A stretch of 64,000 nt of DNA, from assembly GCA_046314755.1 (NCBI GenBank), contig JBKDBG010000077.1, positions 1-64,000 of the forward strand. Reading direction: 5' to 3'. The notes beneath the pieces are model-generated. The model ran no database searches. It saw only the letters and a program-made list of their open reading frames with translations, and had not been told where the DNA came from. This DNA is from UBA6183 sp046314755 (lineage in GTDB: Bacteria; Bacteroidota; Bacteroidia; UKL13-3). Shown one piece after another: positions 8,336-17,309 of this stretch. The position numbers and the translations under genes are program-made. Numbering within the stretch: position 1 is the first letter of the stretch; each line of letters begins with the position of its first letter.

Positions 8336-10671
8336 AACTTATATCCTACCTGCAAAATACTTAATCGCGTTGGCCTCAAATCAGCAGGACGAGTCATTAT
8401 TTCAGTATTTAACACATTATTGATGACCAAAGAAAACGTAAACCTGTTGATGGTGTAACTTGCTCGTAAATCAATGATAAAATCACCACTGGCATTTAAT
8501 GCTCGCCCACGCTCAACCCCTGGAACTGCAATGTTTAAAGGAATTTCAGTAAATACCCTATCTACATTTTTCATTCGGCTGTTGTAACGCAAGCTCACCC
8601 CCAACATGTAACGTTGTTTGTAAGTTACTTGCATGTCAAGTTTAGCCAAATGAACGTAACGGTATTTCAAGTAGTTTTCGGAAGTATCAGTACTGGTGTA
8701 ATTGTACGTGTAATTTGTTTTTCTGTTGGATGAGTCGGTTGCAAAAACCGCTTGTGGTTCAAGCATAATTGGCAATGCATAAGTATAGCCCGCTAAAAAC
8801 AAATAACTCCATTTGCCGTGTTCTATTGCACCTTGCAAAACCGCATCAATACCCGAAATACGTGCTGTGCCAATATTAAAACTGGTAAAGCCAATATTGC
8901 GTAAATCAAAAAATGAAGGTGGAGGTGTTGAAAAGGTTCTGTTTCTCCATTGGCCAAAATTAAACTCCACCATGTTGTTGTATTCACTTAAAAAATAAGC
9001 CACATCTGCATAGCCCTTTAATGCACCCCATTTAAAGCCTTGTTTTAGTCCAAGTTCAGCGCTGTTTCCTTCCTCAGGTCTAAGATTTGGGTTCGGAAAA
9101 ACATTCACCAAACCTACTGATGTTTCTATGTAACGTTCGGCAATAGTTGGGTAGCGATAACCTTGTCCGATGCTGCCTCGCAAAAAGGTAGCAGGGAATA
9201 ATTGATACGATAATCCAAATCGGCCAATCACCTTATCAGCTTGATCATTCTCCATGGTGAAAGTTTCATAACGAACCCCGGTACTTAGGGTTAACTTTTT
9301 TAACAATAAATCCAATTGTGCAAAGGTGGCAAAATTTGTTGCCGTAAGTGCTTTCCCTCCATACAAGGCACTGTTACTTTCTGTGTAGTTGCCTGAAATA
9401 CCGGCTGAAAGTGTTCCTTTTTGTTTGTTTAACATAAGGGTTGAAACCAATTCATTGTAGGCATTTATGCTACTATTATCTTGGTCTACTCCTGTGCTGC
9501 TTTCATCTAAATCATTATTCACGCTGTAATATCTTCCGCGATACCTGAGTTTAACTTTTTTAAACACGAAATCGGCATGAGGATCTAAACTAAATAGTGT
9601 TGCATTGGTTTTTGTTTGTGCGCTGTCTAAAGCTGTGTAACCGTAACTAAAGCTTTCCCATAATAAAAAACTGGCGCTTTGTTGGGTCATAAATGAGCCA
9701 TCAATTCCCACTTCAAATTGGTGCTGTTTTGATAATAAATAATTGGTTTTAAAATTGGTACGTACACGTTTATCAAATTCTCCTAAACGATAACCTTGGT
9801 CGTTTAAGGCATTTACGCCCAAGGTTAGTTCTAATCGTTTAATTTTTTGACTGTAAAATCCGTTAAAACCATTTTGCCATCTATTCCCTTTCCACCATTT
9901 GGCAGAGTCGCGTTGGGGCATGGAATAAACACCATTAAAAAGCTGAAATGAAAATCGAGGTTTTTTATCAGGTCGTGCAGTTCGAATATTTACAATGCCA
10001 TTTAATGCACCCGAACCGTACATCACGGAGCTTGCTCCTTTAATTACCTCAACACTTCGAATATTATCCGTTGGAATAAACTTCCATTGCACTTGTCCGG
10101 CATCACCGGTAGTTAAGGGTACATCATCAACCAACAATAAAACTCTTGAGCCTGCTCCATACGTCCAACCACTGCCGCTGCGAATATTTAATTGCCCATC
10201 TACCACATTCACCGAAGGCAATTGGTTCATCGCATTTTCCATATTGGTGGTAATTCTTTTTTCAATCAAATAAGGCTTAATCACATCCACTGAAACAGTT
10301 TGTCTTTTCAGTTCTGTTTGATTTCTGCTTCCCGTAACAACCGCCTCATCAAGCTGTGTTTGTGCCGGTGAGAGTTGAATAACAAGTTGTGCAGTCGGCT
10401 TTAATTTTAGCTTTAGTTTTTCATAACCGATGTAATAAAAATTGATTTCAACCGAATCATTGTTGTTGGTGCTAATGGTAAATAGCCCGTCAATATTGGT
10501 GAAGGTGTTGATTTTACCTGTTGAAACTGCCACACCTACCAAGGCCTCACCTGTAACCTTGTCAATTACTTTGCCTTGCAAAATACTTTGGGCAAATACA
10601 ACAGAGTTTTCAACACTTGTAAGCAAATAAACTAATGTAAGAATTGGTTTTAAAATGTATCTTGCTTTCAT
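8332..10671 (-). CDS. TonB-dependent outer-membrane receptor
   Basis: 779 residues. A signal peptide (about residues 1-27, ending VFAQ) is followed by a carboxypeptidase-regulatory-like beta domain (LQGKVIDKVTGEALVGVAV), a short TonB-box-like stretch (LDEAVVTGSRN), a plug domain (VLLLVDDVPLTTGDAG, IRSVEVIKGASSVMYGSGA) and a long beta barrel ending in aromatic residues (VGYKF). It imports a TonB-dependent ligand across the outer membrane. It lacks a neighbouring SusD, so it is more like a siderophore or vitamin receptor than a SusC pair; the ligand cannot be told. Its ATG lies only 16 bp from the ATG of the divergent gene at 10688, so the two promoters must overlap each other's coding sequence. 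Confidence 0.92.
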   Translation of the reverse strand: MKARYILKPILTLVYLLTSVENSVVFAQSILQGKVIDKVTGEALVGVAVSTGKINTFTNIDGLFTISTNNNDSVEINFYYIGYEKLKLKLKPTAQLVIQLSPAQTQLDEAVVTGSRNQTELKRQTVSVDVIKPYLIEKRITTNMENAMNQLPSVNVVDGQLNIRSGSGWTYGAGSRVLLLVDDVPLTTGDAGQVQWKFIPTDNIRSVEVIKGASSVMYGSGALNGIVNIRTARPDKKPRFSFQLFNGVYSMPQRDSAKWWKGNRWQNGFNGFYSQKIKRLELTLGVNALNDQGYRLGEFDKRVRTNFKTNYLLSKQHQFEVGIDGSFMTQQSASFLLWESFSYGYTALDSAQTKTNATLFSLDPHADFVFKKVKLRYRGRYYSVNNDLDESSTGVDQDNSSINAYNELVSTLMLNKQKGTLSAGISGNYTESNSALYGGKALTATNFATFAQLDLLLKKLTLSTGVRYETFTMENDQADKVIGRFGLSYQLFPATFLRGSIGQGYRYPTIAERYIETSVGLVNVFPNPNLRPEEGNSAELGLKQGFKWGALKGYADVAYFLSEYNNMVEFNFGQWRNRTFSTPPPSFFDLRNIGFTSFNIGTARISGIDAVLQGAIEHGKWSYLFLAGYTYALPIMLEPQAVFATDSSNRKTNYTYNYTSTDTSENYLKYRYVHLAKLDMQVTYKQRYMLGVSLRYNSRMKNVDRVFTEIPLNIAVPGVERGRALNASGDFIIDLRASYTINRFTFSLVINNVLNTEIMTRPADLRPTRLSILQVGYKF

Positions 10672-10687
10672 ATAATTGAGTACGAAT

Positions 10688-11407
10688 ATGAAATTTTTTA
10701 ATCAAATCATGTTATTGTGTGCTATGGTTTTGCTGTATAATTCTAGCCATGCACAATGCACGCCTGATAATAATATGCCAAAAGGAAGCATATTGCCTGA
10801 AGCGTTGGATATTGCTTACTACAACACAAACTATTCTCAAGTAATGTATTACAGGGCTCCAACCGATACAAGTGCGCAAACTCCATTTGGTACTTTACCC
10901 GTGCAAATTGATAGTATGGAAATAACCGGAGTTTCGGGGCTGCCTGCAGGTTTAAGTTATGTGTGCAATACAGGAAGTTGCAGATTTAAAGGAGGAGAAT
11001 CAGGTTGTCTAACCTTATCAGGTTCGCCTACGGTAAAGGGCGTTTTTCCTTTGGTGGTATATATCAGAACCTATGCAACCATAAAGGGTATTGTTGATAT
11101 TCCTGCCACACAAAATGATTCGAATATACGCTATACAGTTTATGTTTACGGTAGTGTTGGGCTTGATGATAAAACAACTTCTGCCGAATTAAAAATTTAC
11201 CCGAATCCTGCCAAACAAGTCATCAATATTGAGTCAAATGATAAAGTTGAAGAAGTAAATATATTTGATGCAAATGGAAAATTGGTTCAAACCCAACAAC
11301 AGATTACCGGAAGCCAAATCCAACTTAATCAATTGAATAAAGGGTTGTATTGGATAAAAATTCAAGCCGCTTCAAACACACACGTACAAAAGTTTTTTGT
11401 GGAGTAA
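10688..11407 (+). CDS. Small secreted protein with T9SS sorting domain
   Basis: 239 residues from the ATG at 10688 (the in-frame TTG at 10676 would extend the n-region without need). A signal peptide spans about residues 1-22 (ending SHAQ). The middle part of about 130 residues has several cysteines (CTPDNN, YVCNTGSCRFKGGESGC) and motifs such as GLPAGLSY and LSGSPTVKG, which resemble putative-Ig domains of secreted Bacteroidota proteins. The last 75 residues are a type A T9SS sorting domain (LKIYPNPAKQ, DANGKLV, LNKGLYWIKI, FFVE). The ligand or role is unknown. Its TAA overlaps the ATG of the downstream kinase gene by one base (TAATG), so translation is probably coupled. Confidence 0.85.
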   Translation: MKFFNQIMLLCAMVLLYNSSHAQCTPDNNMPKGSILPEALDIAYYNTNYSQVMYYRAPTDTSAQTPFGTLPVQIDSMEITGVSGLPAGLSYVCNTGSCRFKGGESGCLTLSGSPTVKGVFPLVVYIRTYATIKGIVDIPATQNDSNIRYTVYVYGSVGLDDKTTSAELKIYPNPAKQVINIESNDKVEEVNIFDANGKLVQTQQQITGSQIQLNQLNKGLYWIKIQAASNTHVQKFFVE

Positions 11408-11754
11408 TGCTGCCCAAAGCCCGCAGTTTTCGTTATGCCATACAAGGAATCATTACTGCATTTCGCAGTGAGCGAAATTTACGTTTTCAGCTTTTGGTTT
11501 CAGGTTTGATAATAGCTGCTTCTTGGTATTTTCATTTAAGTACAACCGAATGGATTTTAGTGTTGATGTGTTGTGCCATGGTGATTGGATTTGAATTGAT
11601 GAATACGACTATGGAGTATTTTATTAATCAAGTGGAACCGCAAAAACAAGAGTGGGTAGCCAAAGTAAAAGACATTGCAGCAGGTGCAGTGTTGGTAGTA
11701 TCGGTTTTCGCTGCTGTAATCGGGTTCATTATTTTTTTACCTAAACTGTTTTGA
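11407..11754 (+). CDS. Diacylglycerol/undecaprenol kinase (DgkA family)
   Basis: 115 residues from the ATG at 11407, which overlaps the previous stop (TAATG). Family marks: amphipathic N-terminus with FRYAIQGIITAFRSERNLRFQ, then membrane helices (about 34-50 and 55-72), the signature GFELMNTTMEYFIN with the active-site Glu residues, and VKDIAAGAVLV before the last helix. It phosphorylates diacylglycerol or undecaprenol in the inner membrane; Gram-positive-like undecaprenol activity and Gram-negative diacylglycerol activity are not separable by sequence here. It sits between a secreted protein and yraN, with the next start directly after its TGA. Confidence 0.9.
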   Translation: MLPKARSFRYAIQGIITAFRSERNLRFQLLVSGLIIAASWYFHLSTTEWILVLMCCAMVIGFELMNTTMEYFINQVEPQKQEWVAKVKDIAAGAVLVVSVFAAVIGFIIFLPKLF

Positions 11755-12126
11755 GTGGAAAATCATAATCAACAATTTGGCAAGTTAGGCGAAGAGATAG
11801 CCGTAGAATATTTAGAGAAAAAGGGCTATAAGATATTATGCCGCAATTATAAATTCAGTAGGGTTGAAATTGATATTGTAACACAACATGAAAATGAAAT
11901 TGTATTTGTGGAGGTTAAAACCCGAACCAGCGACCAAATGGCTTTTCCGGAGCAAGCAGTAGGTAAAGCTAAGCAGCGGAATATCAGGCTTGCAGCAGAA
12001 AATTTTATTGAAGAAAATCAAATGAACCTCCCTGCGCGTTTTGATATAATAGCAGTAATTAAAAACCAATATCGATTTGAGATAGAACATATAGAAGATG
12101 CGTTCTATCCTTTTGATGCACTTTAA
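11755..12126 (+). CDS. YraN family (UPF0102) putative nuclease-fold protein
   Basis: 123 residues from a GTG that directly follows the TGA of the kinase gene; no ATG is available upstream in frame, and the family begins this close to the GKLGEEIAVEYL motif. The PD-(D/E)XK-like core is visible: VEIDIVTQHENEIVFVEVKT, with Glu/Asp and Glu-x-Lys, followed by KQRNIRLAAENF and ARFDIIAV. The family is conserved across bacteria and related to Holliday-junction-resolvase folds, but function is not established. It is the third gene of a tightly packed rightward unit (10688 to 12126). Confidence 0.9.
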   Translation: MENHNQQFGKLGEEIAVEYLEKKGYKILCRNYKFSRVEIDIVTQHENEIVFVEVKTRTSDQMAFPEQAVGKAKQRNIRLAAENFIEENQMNLPARFDIIAVIKNQYRFEIEHIEDAFYPFDAL

Positions 12127-12135
12127 AAAAATAAT

Positions 12136-13638
12136 ATGCAGAAAATAAACACACTGGGAGCCTTAAAAAAATCGGGATATCAACCTAAAAGTGTAAAACA
12201 AGAAATGCGGGATAATTTGATTCATTGTTTACAACATGGCATCAACCCGTTTGAAAAAATTCAAGGTTATGACGATACCGTTTTACCTCAAATACACACC
12301 GCAATTTTATCAAAACACAATATGATTTTGTTGGGTTTACGCGGACAGGCAAAAACGCGAATCGCCCGATTAATGGTAAACCTTCTAGATGAGCATATAC
12401 CCGTTGTTGCAGGAAGCGAAATCAATGATGACCCATTGGCCCCGTTAAGTAAATTTGCGGTTGATTTGGTGGCCGAAAAAGGTGATAACACGCCCATTGA
12501 ATGGATTCATCGTAACCAACGATACACGGAGAAATTAGCTACACCTGATGTTACGGTGGCCGATTTAATTGGGGATATTGATCCCATTAAAGCAGCTTCT
12601 TTAAAATTAAGTTATGCTGATGAACGCGTGATACATTACGGATTAATTCCTCGTTCGCATCGTTGTATTTTTGTGATTAATGAATTGCCCGATTTACAAG
12701 CACGTATTCAAGTTTCCTTGTTCAATATTTTACAAGAGGGTGATTTGCAAATTAGAGGTTTTAAACTTCGTTTGCCTTTGGATATTCAATTTGTATTTAC
12801 GGCTAATCCGGAGGATTACACCAACCGTGGAAGTATCGTTACTCCGCTAAAAGACAGGATAGACAGCCAAATTCTTACACACTATCCTAAAAGTATTGAA
12901 ACCTCATTGGCTATTACCAAACAAGAGGCTTTACTCAGTGAAGTGCAAAAAAACAACATTCAAATTCATGATATTTTGTTTGAGTTGATTGAGCAGGTTG
13001 CCATGGAAGCCAGAAAAAGTGAGCTGGTTGATCAAAAAAGTGGGGTGTCAGCTCGACTCACCATTAGTGCATTGGAAAATTTATACAGTTTTGCTGAACG
13101 TAGAATGTATTTAAGCGGTAAGGATAAAACGCATGCTCGTATACAAGATTTATATGGTGCTGTGCCTGCTATTACGGGCAAGGTTGAATTGGTGTATGAA
13201 GGAGAATTAGAGGGCGCTCAAAATGTTGCATTAAACTTAATTGGCAAAGCCATAAGGAGTACATTTGAAGCTCGCTTTCCAAATCCCGAAAAGGCAAAAA
13301 AATCAAAGCAAGCAAATCCGTATGCTAAAATCATACAATGGTTTAACGAAGGGAATGTTTGTAAAATCAGCTCAACAGCTGATTCAAAAGGATATGAGGC
13401 TGAGCTAATGCAAGTTGACGGTTTAAAAGATTTTGTTCAGCATCATCTAGGTAAATCATCAAAAGATGAATTATTATTGATGATGGAATATGTGTTGCAT
13501 GGTTTATCGGAGTTTAGTCAGTTAAGTAAGTTTAATGATATTACCGGGCCGGTATTTAAGGACATAATGAGCGGAATGTTTAATGCGGGTGGTGACTCTG
13601 ACGATACTGACTTTGGCGGTTATTATGAAAATAGGTAG
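12136..13638 (+). CDS. MoxR/magnesium-chelatase-like AAA+ ATPase
   Basis: 500 residues. AAA+ core: Walker A-like GLRGQAKTRIAR near residue 76, Walker B region CIFVINELPDL with the catalytic acidic residues, arginine-finger/sensor segments VFTANPEDYTNRGSIVTPLKDR, then a helical lid domain and an extended C-terminal half ending in an acidic Gly/Asp-rich tail (GGDSDDTDFGG). Bacteroidota relatives are annotated as magnesium chelatase or sigma-54-interacting, but no DNA-binding domain or chlorophyll pathway is present; MoxR-like chaperone activity is the safer reading. Such ATPases usually work with a VWA-domain protein, which is not seen downstream; only a 50-residue ORF overlaps its end. Confidence 0.82.
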   Translation: MQKINTLGALKKSGYQPKSVKQEMRDNLIHCLQHGINPFEKIQGYDDTVLPQIHTAILSKHNMILLGLRGQAKTRIARLMVNLLDEHIPVVAGSEINDDPLAPLSKFAVDLVAEKGDNTPIEWIHRNQRYTEKLATPDVTVADLIGDIDPIKAASLKLSYADERVIHYGLIPRSHRCIFVINELPDLQARIQVSLFNILQEGDLQIRGFKLRLPLDIQFVFTANPEDYTNRGSIVTPLKDRIDSQILTHYPKSIETSLAITKQEALLSEVQKNNIQIHDILFELIEQVAMEARKSELVDQKSGVSARLTISALENLYSFAERRMYLSGKDKTHARIQDLYGAVPAITGKVELVYEGELEGAQNVALNLIGKAIRSTFEARFPNPEKAKKSKQANPYAKIIQWFNEGNVCKISSTADSKGYEAELMQVDGLKDFVQHHLGKSSKDELLLMMEYVLHGLSEFSQLSKFNDITGPVFKDIMSGMFNAGGDSDDTDFGGYYENR

Positions 13639-13777
13639 AAAGTTAAAGGCGTTTTTATATTACTCAATTCTTATAGGCTACTTTGTTGGCTTGTTTTACC
13701 TTTGGCGTGATTTTAAGCGTAAAGCACAAAAGAAGGAGCAGGGTGGAAGTGAAATTATTATTGAGAAGATAGAATAA
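13625..13777 (+). CDS. 50-residue single-span membrane ORF
   Basis: ATG at 13625 overlaps the last 14 bases of the ATPase gene in another frame, giving 50 residues: a basic N-terminus (MKIGRKLKAF), one hydrophobic helix (about 10-25, FLYYSILIGYFVGLFYLW) and a charged C-terminal tail (KRKAQKKEQ, then IIIEKIE). No family is recognised. Support for coding comes from the sensible membrane-protein layout, the coupled start and the intrinsic terminator that begins right at its stop. It could be a membrane tether or partner for the ATPase, which is inference only. Confidence 0.5.
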   Translation: MKIGRKLKAFLYYSILIGYFVGLFYLWRDFKRKAQKKEQGGSEIIIEKIE

Positions 13778-13803
13778 AAAAAGCCGCATTTGCGGCTTTT
13801 TTT
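13776..13803. terminator. Bidirectional intrinsic terminator
   Basis: A-run, then GCCGCA (13783-13788), TT loop, TGCGGC (13791-13796) and a T-run. The A/T flanks make it work in both directions between the rightward ATPase unit and the leftward dehydrogenase gene. Confidence 0.88.
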
Positions 13804-13821
13804 ATTCGTAGTTGATTTGAT

Positions 13822-14736
13822 TTATGCAGTGGCTTTTGCGGCACTAATTTTTGCAAATTGTGACGATACCACAAGCTCTTTACTTCCCGGTGTGTATTTG
13901 TAAAAACCTTCACCTGATTTAACGCCTAAATTTCCGGCTGTAACCATGTTTACTAAAAGCGGACAAGGAGCATATTTAGGGTTTCCGAATCCATCATGTA
14001 ATACGTTTAATATGGCAAGACATACGTCTAATCCAATAAAATCAGCCAATTGTAATGGTCCCATCGGATGAGCCATTCCTAATTTCATTACGGTATCAAT
14101 CTCTTCTACACCACCAACACCTTCATGCAAACTAATAATGGCTTCATTAATCATAGGCATTAAAATACGGTTGGCAATAAAGCCCGGATAATCGTTACTG
14201 GCAGCAGGTACTTTGCCAATTGATTTACTCAATTCAATAATGTTTGAAGTTACTTCGGCAGAAGTTTTGTATCCGTTAATTACTTCAACAAGTTTCATTA
14301 CAGGTACAGGATTCATAAAGTGCATTCCAATAACTTTATCTGCACGTTTGGTAACTGAAGCAATTTTAGTGATTGAAATTGAAGAAGTGTTTGAAGCTAA
14401 AATACAATGTGCCGGAGCGGCTTCATCTAATTGCCTAAAAATTTCAAGCTTTATGTTCATGTTTTCGGTTGCAGCTTCCACTACCAAATCAGCGTTTGCA
14501 ACCGCTTCTTTCATATTTGTAAAAGTAGTGATGTTGCTTAAAGCTTGTGTTTTTAATTCTTCGGTGAGTTGGCCTTTCGTAACCTGGCGGTCGAGATTTT
14601 TAGCGATAGTATCCAATGCTTTTTTCAAAGCATTTTCATTTACGTCAACCAAATTAACTTTGTAGTTGTTTTGAGCAAAAACGTGTGCAATACCATTGCC
14701 CATAGTTCCTGATCCAATAACTGTAATGTTTTTCAT
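13822..14736 (-). CDS. 3-hydroxybutyryl/3-hydroxyacyl-CoA dehydrogenase
   Basis: 304 residues from the ATG at 14736 (MKNITVIGSG); the frame extends upstream but adds sequence unlike the family. The N-terminal Rossmann domain has GSGTMGNGIAHVFA (NAD(P)-binding GxGxxG), the catalytic dyad region has IGMHFMNPVPVMKLVEVI (His), and the C-terminal helical domain has GFIANRILMPMINEAI and HPMGPLQLADFIGLD. It interconverts (S)-3-hydroxyacyl-CoA and 3-oxoacyl-CoA, in fatty acid oxidation or butyrate-type metabolism. It is a stand-alone short type without an enoyl-CoA hydratase domain. The gene stands alone, with the terminator at 13776-13803 at its 3' end. Confidence 0.93.
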   Translation of the reverse strand: MKNITVIGSGTMGNGIAHVFAQNNYKVNLVDVNENALKKALDTIAKNLDRQVTKGQLTEELKTQALSNITTFTNMKEAVANADLVVEAATENMNIKLEIFRQLDEAAPAHCILASNTSSISITKIASVTKRADKVIGMHFMNPVPVMKLVEVINGYKTSAEVTSNIIELSKSIGKVPAASNDYPGFIANRILMPMINEAIISLHEGVGGVEEIDTVMKLGMAHPMGPLQLADFIGLDVCLAILNVLHDGFGNPKYAPCPLLVNMVTAGNLGVKSGEGFYKYTPGSKELVVSSQFAKISAAKATA

Positions 14737-14827
14737 GTGTGTGTATTTTTTATTTATTTGATAATTTACATTGAATTGCGCGCAAATGTAGTAATGCCAT
14801 TTAAAAATCAAAGCATCATAAGCAGAA

Positions 14828-17182
14828 CTATTCTATCACAAACTTTTTATTATATATTGCTTTCTTTGTTTTAACCTGAACAAAATAAGTTCCCGGAGTG
14901 AGCTTAGAGGTGTCAAGTTCTAACAAATTGTTACTTCGTTCAATGGTTTGATTTTTCACCTGAATGCCTGCAATGTTCGTGATGCTTACTTCAACGGAAT
15001 GATTAAGGTTTTCCTCCGGAATGCATAGGCTAAGTTTGCTACTAACCGGGTTCGGAAAAAGTTTTAAACCGTCAATTTCTTCCTTCAATTTAGTGGGGGT
15101 TAAACCAACCACTGATTTGTCGCGAACACCAAAGGTATAATCACCAGTTTTAAATTGAGTAAGCCAAAATCTCCCCATTTTATCTCTGGGGTTTCCACCC
15201 GGTTGATAAGTAACATTCGAGGTGATGATTTCCCAAGCACTATTTTCGTCCATCCTGTAAAGCAAAACTAGGCTGTCTTCGGTGTTTGAAAATTTGAATA
15301 TTTCAGAATCTGTAAAATTTGTAGAGCCGTCATAATTAAAAAAAGCCCAAGCACTAAAACCTTGCGGTAAAAAGCCTCTAATTTGCCAATACCTATCGGT
15401 GCTCACTCTAATTCCGGTTTGATTGAAGCTGCCAAACGTAGGCCCAACCCAATGGTGTAGAACAGTTAATAGAGCAGAATCACCGGGGTTAATGGTTTGC
15501 ACATTGATGCCGAACAAGGTATTGTTTGTGCTTCTTGCTCCTCGACTTTTAAGGGTTATATTTTCATAGGAATTAGCAAAGAGGAATTGTTCGTTTTTAT
15601 CAAAAGTAAAGTAACTAATTGCTTGTGTATCATTAATCAATAAGTTACCAATTCCGTTGGTTAACTCCAATTGATAATTTTGTGTTGTACCATTTTTAAA
15701 GTGAATGGTTACGTCTGTTTTTACAATCGAAGGTAAAGCTGTTTTTAATTTGCTGCGTAAAGCAAACAGACAACGGGTTTTAGTATTATCAATTTGTGTT
15801 CCGGTAGGTACCACATCATAATGCCCGGGTTGGTAAATATATTGATTGAAGAAAAAAGTTAAATCAGCATTGGTAAAAGCCTGGAATTCATTTTTAAGAA
15901 TTTCGGAGTTGATGTTTTTAAATTTATATTTGATTAAGATGGCTTTACAAGCGGCAAAAAAAGCACTGTCACCCATGGTATTTCTAAGAAGGTGAGTCAT
16001 TAATGCTCCTTTTTTATACACCGTTGTTCCGTAAGTGTTTTGATGTTGCACCCCGCTTACGGCAAGGTGTCCTTTATCATCGGCAGCTGCCGATAGCAGC
16101 ACTTCCAGTTTTTTACTGATGATTTCATTGTTATACGATGTTTTTCCATGAACACATTCTAAAAATAAAGCCTCACAAAAACTTGCCCAACCTTCGTTCA
16201 GCCACATATCTTCTGCTGTTTCACAGGTTACATCATTGCCCCACCAATGGTGCGATAATTCATGAGCCATTAACGTTTCATAGTTTTCTGGGTTTCCGGT
16301 GTTAATGGCATATAACGGATAAGCAATGCTCATGGCATGCTCCATGGCCCCTGCATTAAATGGCACGCCAACGTAACCAATTCGATCAAAAACGTAAGGT
16401 CCAAATTTTTCTTCAAAACAGTCCACAGCCTCATTTAATCTTTCAAATGCAGCCTTGGCAGCCAAAGTGTCTTTAGCTTCAACAGCAATAATGGAAGGAA
16501 TCGGACTGTTGATTCCTGAAATTGATGAATGAAGCAAGGCATATTTCCCAATGGCTATTCCTACCAAATAGGTTGGAATGGGTTGATTCACTTTCCAATG
16601 AAAGTAACCTAAACTATCGGTGAGAATTGAATCGGCTTGAAGCACTCCGCTGCAAATTGCATTAAATGATTTAGGCGTAACCACTAGGATGTCGTACAAA
16701 GCCTTATCCGTGAAGTTATCATTGCATGGAAACCAAGCTCTTCCAAAGTTATGTGGTTTAGAACTGAAGCCAACCCCCATATTAAAAGCGTAAGGATTAC
16801 TCAAGTAAAATCCACCCCAGGTGTCATCTTTTGCCGGTTGTCCCGAATAATGAATATGAACAATTAAAGTATCAATCGTTTTTGTCCCTTCAGGAATGTT
16901 GATAATTATAGTAGAATCAGACTTGGAAAATGAGGTGTAAAAATCATTGATAAGAATACTATCTACGTTAAATCCCTGTAAGTCAAGTTTAATTGTAGAT
17001 TGGTTATGATTGGTTAGCGTTATTGTTGAACTTGCTACTAATCCATGACTAAAAATTCTAGAAGCATCAAGGCTGATTTTATAATGCAAAATGTCGGTGC
17101 TTTGTCCTTTTAAATCGGTTGTTGGTGTAAAAAATAATACAATCCATAAAAATGCGACAAAGTATGGTGGAAAAACTCTCAT
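14828..17182 (-). CDS. Secreted M1 family metallopeptidase with T9SS sorting domain
   Basis: 784 residues from the ATG at 17182; a TTG ten codons upstream would only lengthen the n-region. The signal peptide ends near residue 27 (DLKGQ). An aminopeptidase N-type beta-saddle domain precedes the catalytic domain, which has a GAMEH exopeptidase motif (His in place of the classical Asn), the zinc site HELSHHWWG and the distal ligand in NEGWASFCEALF. After the thermolysin-like domain come beta domains and a type A T9SS sorting domain (LKLFPNPVSSK ... PGTYFVQV ... KKFVIE). It should cleave peptides outside the cell or on its surface. The substrate is unknown. It is divergent from the giant adhesin gene, with about 130 bp between the starts. 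Confidence 0.9.
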   Translation of the reverse strand: MRVFPPYFVAFLWIVLFFTPTTDLKGQSTDILHYKISLDASRIFSHGLVASSTITLTNHNQSTIKLDLQGFNVDSILINDFYTSFSKSDSTIIINIPEGTKTIDTLIVHIHYSGQPAKDDTWGGFYLSNPYAFNMGVGFSSKPHNFGRAWFPCNDNFTDKALYDILVVTPKSFNAICSGVLQADSILTDSLGYFHWKVNQPIPTYLVGIAIGKYALLHSSISGINSPIPSIIAVEAKDTLAAKAAFERLNEAVDCFEEKFGPYVFDRIGYVGVPFNAGAMEHAMSIAYPLYAINTGNPENYETLMAHELSHHWWGNDVTCETAEDMWLNEGWASFCEALFLECVHGKTSYNNEIISKKLEVLLSAAADDKGHLAVSGVQHQNTYGTTVYKKGALMTHLLRNTMGDSAFFAACKAILIKYKFKNINSEILKNEFQAFTNADLTFFFNQYIYQPGHYDVVPTGTQIDNTKTRCLFALRSKLKTALPSIVKTDVTIHFKNGTTQNYQLELTNGIGNLLINDTQAISYFTFDKNEQFLFANSYENITLKSRGARSTNNTLFGINVQTINPGDSALLTVLHHWVGPTFGSFNQTGIRVSTDRYWQIRGFLPQGFSAWAFFNYDGSTNFTDSEIFKFSNTEDSLVLLYRMDENSAWEIITSNVTYQPGGNPRDKMGRFWLTQFKTGDYTFGVRDKSVVGLTPTKLKEEIDGLKLFPNPVSSKLSLCIPEENLNHSVEVSITNIAGIQVKNQTIERSNNLLELDTSKLTPGTYFVQVKTKKAIYNKKFVIE

Positions 17183-17309
17183 AAAGTTGATAATAGAGGT
17201 TTGTACATTCAATAATATGTGCTAAAATTGTAAATAGCAAAAATGCGACAAAATGTATATTAAATATATGCCCCAAACCTTATCTATGAAAATTAATTTA
17301 CAATACCTT

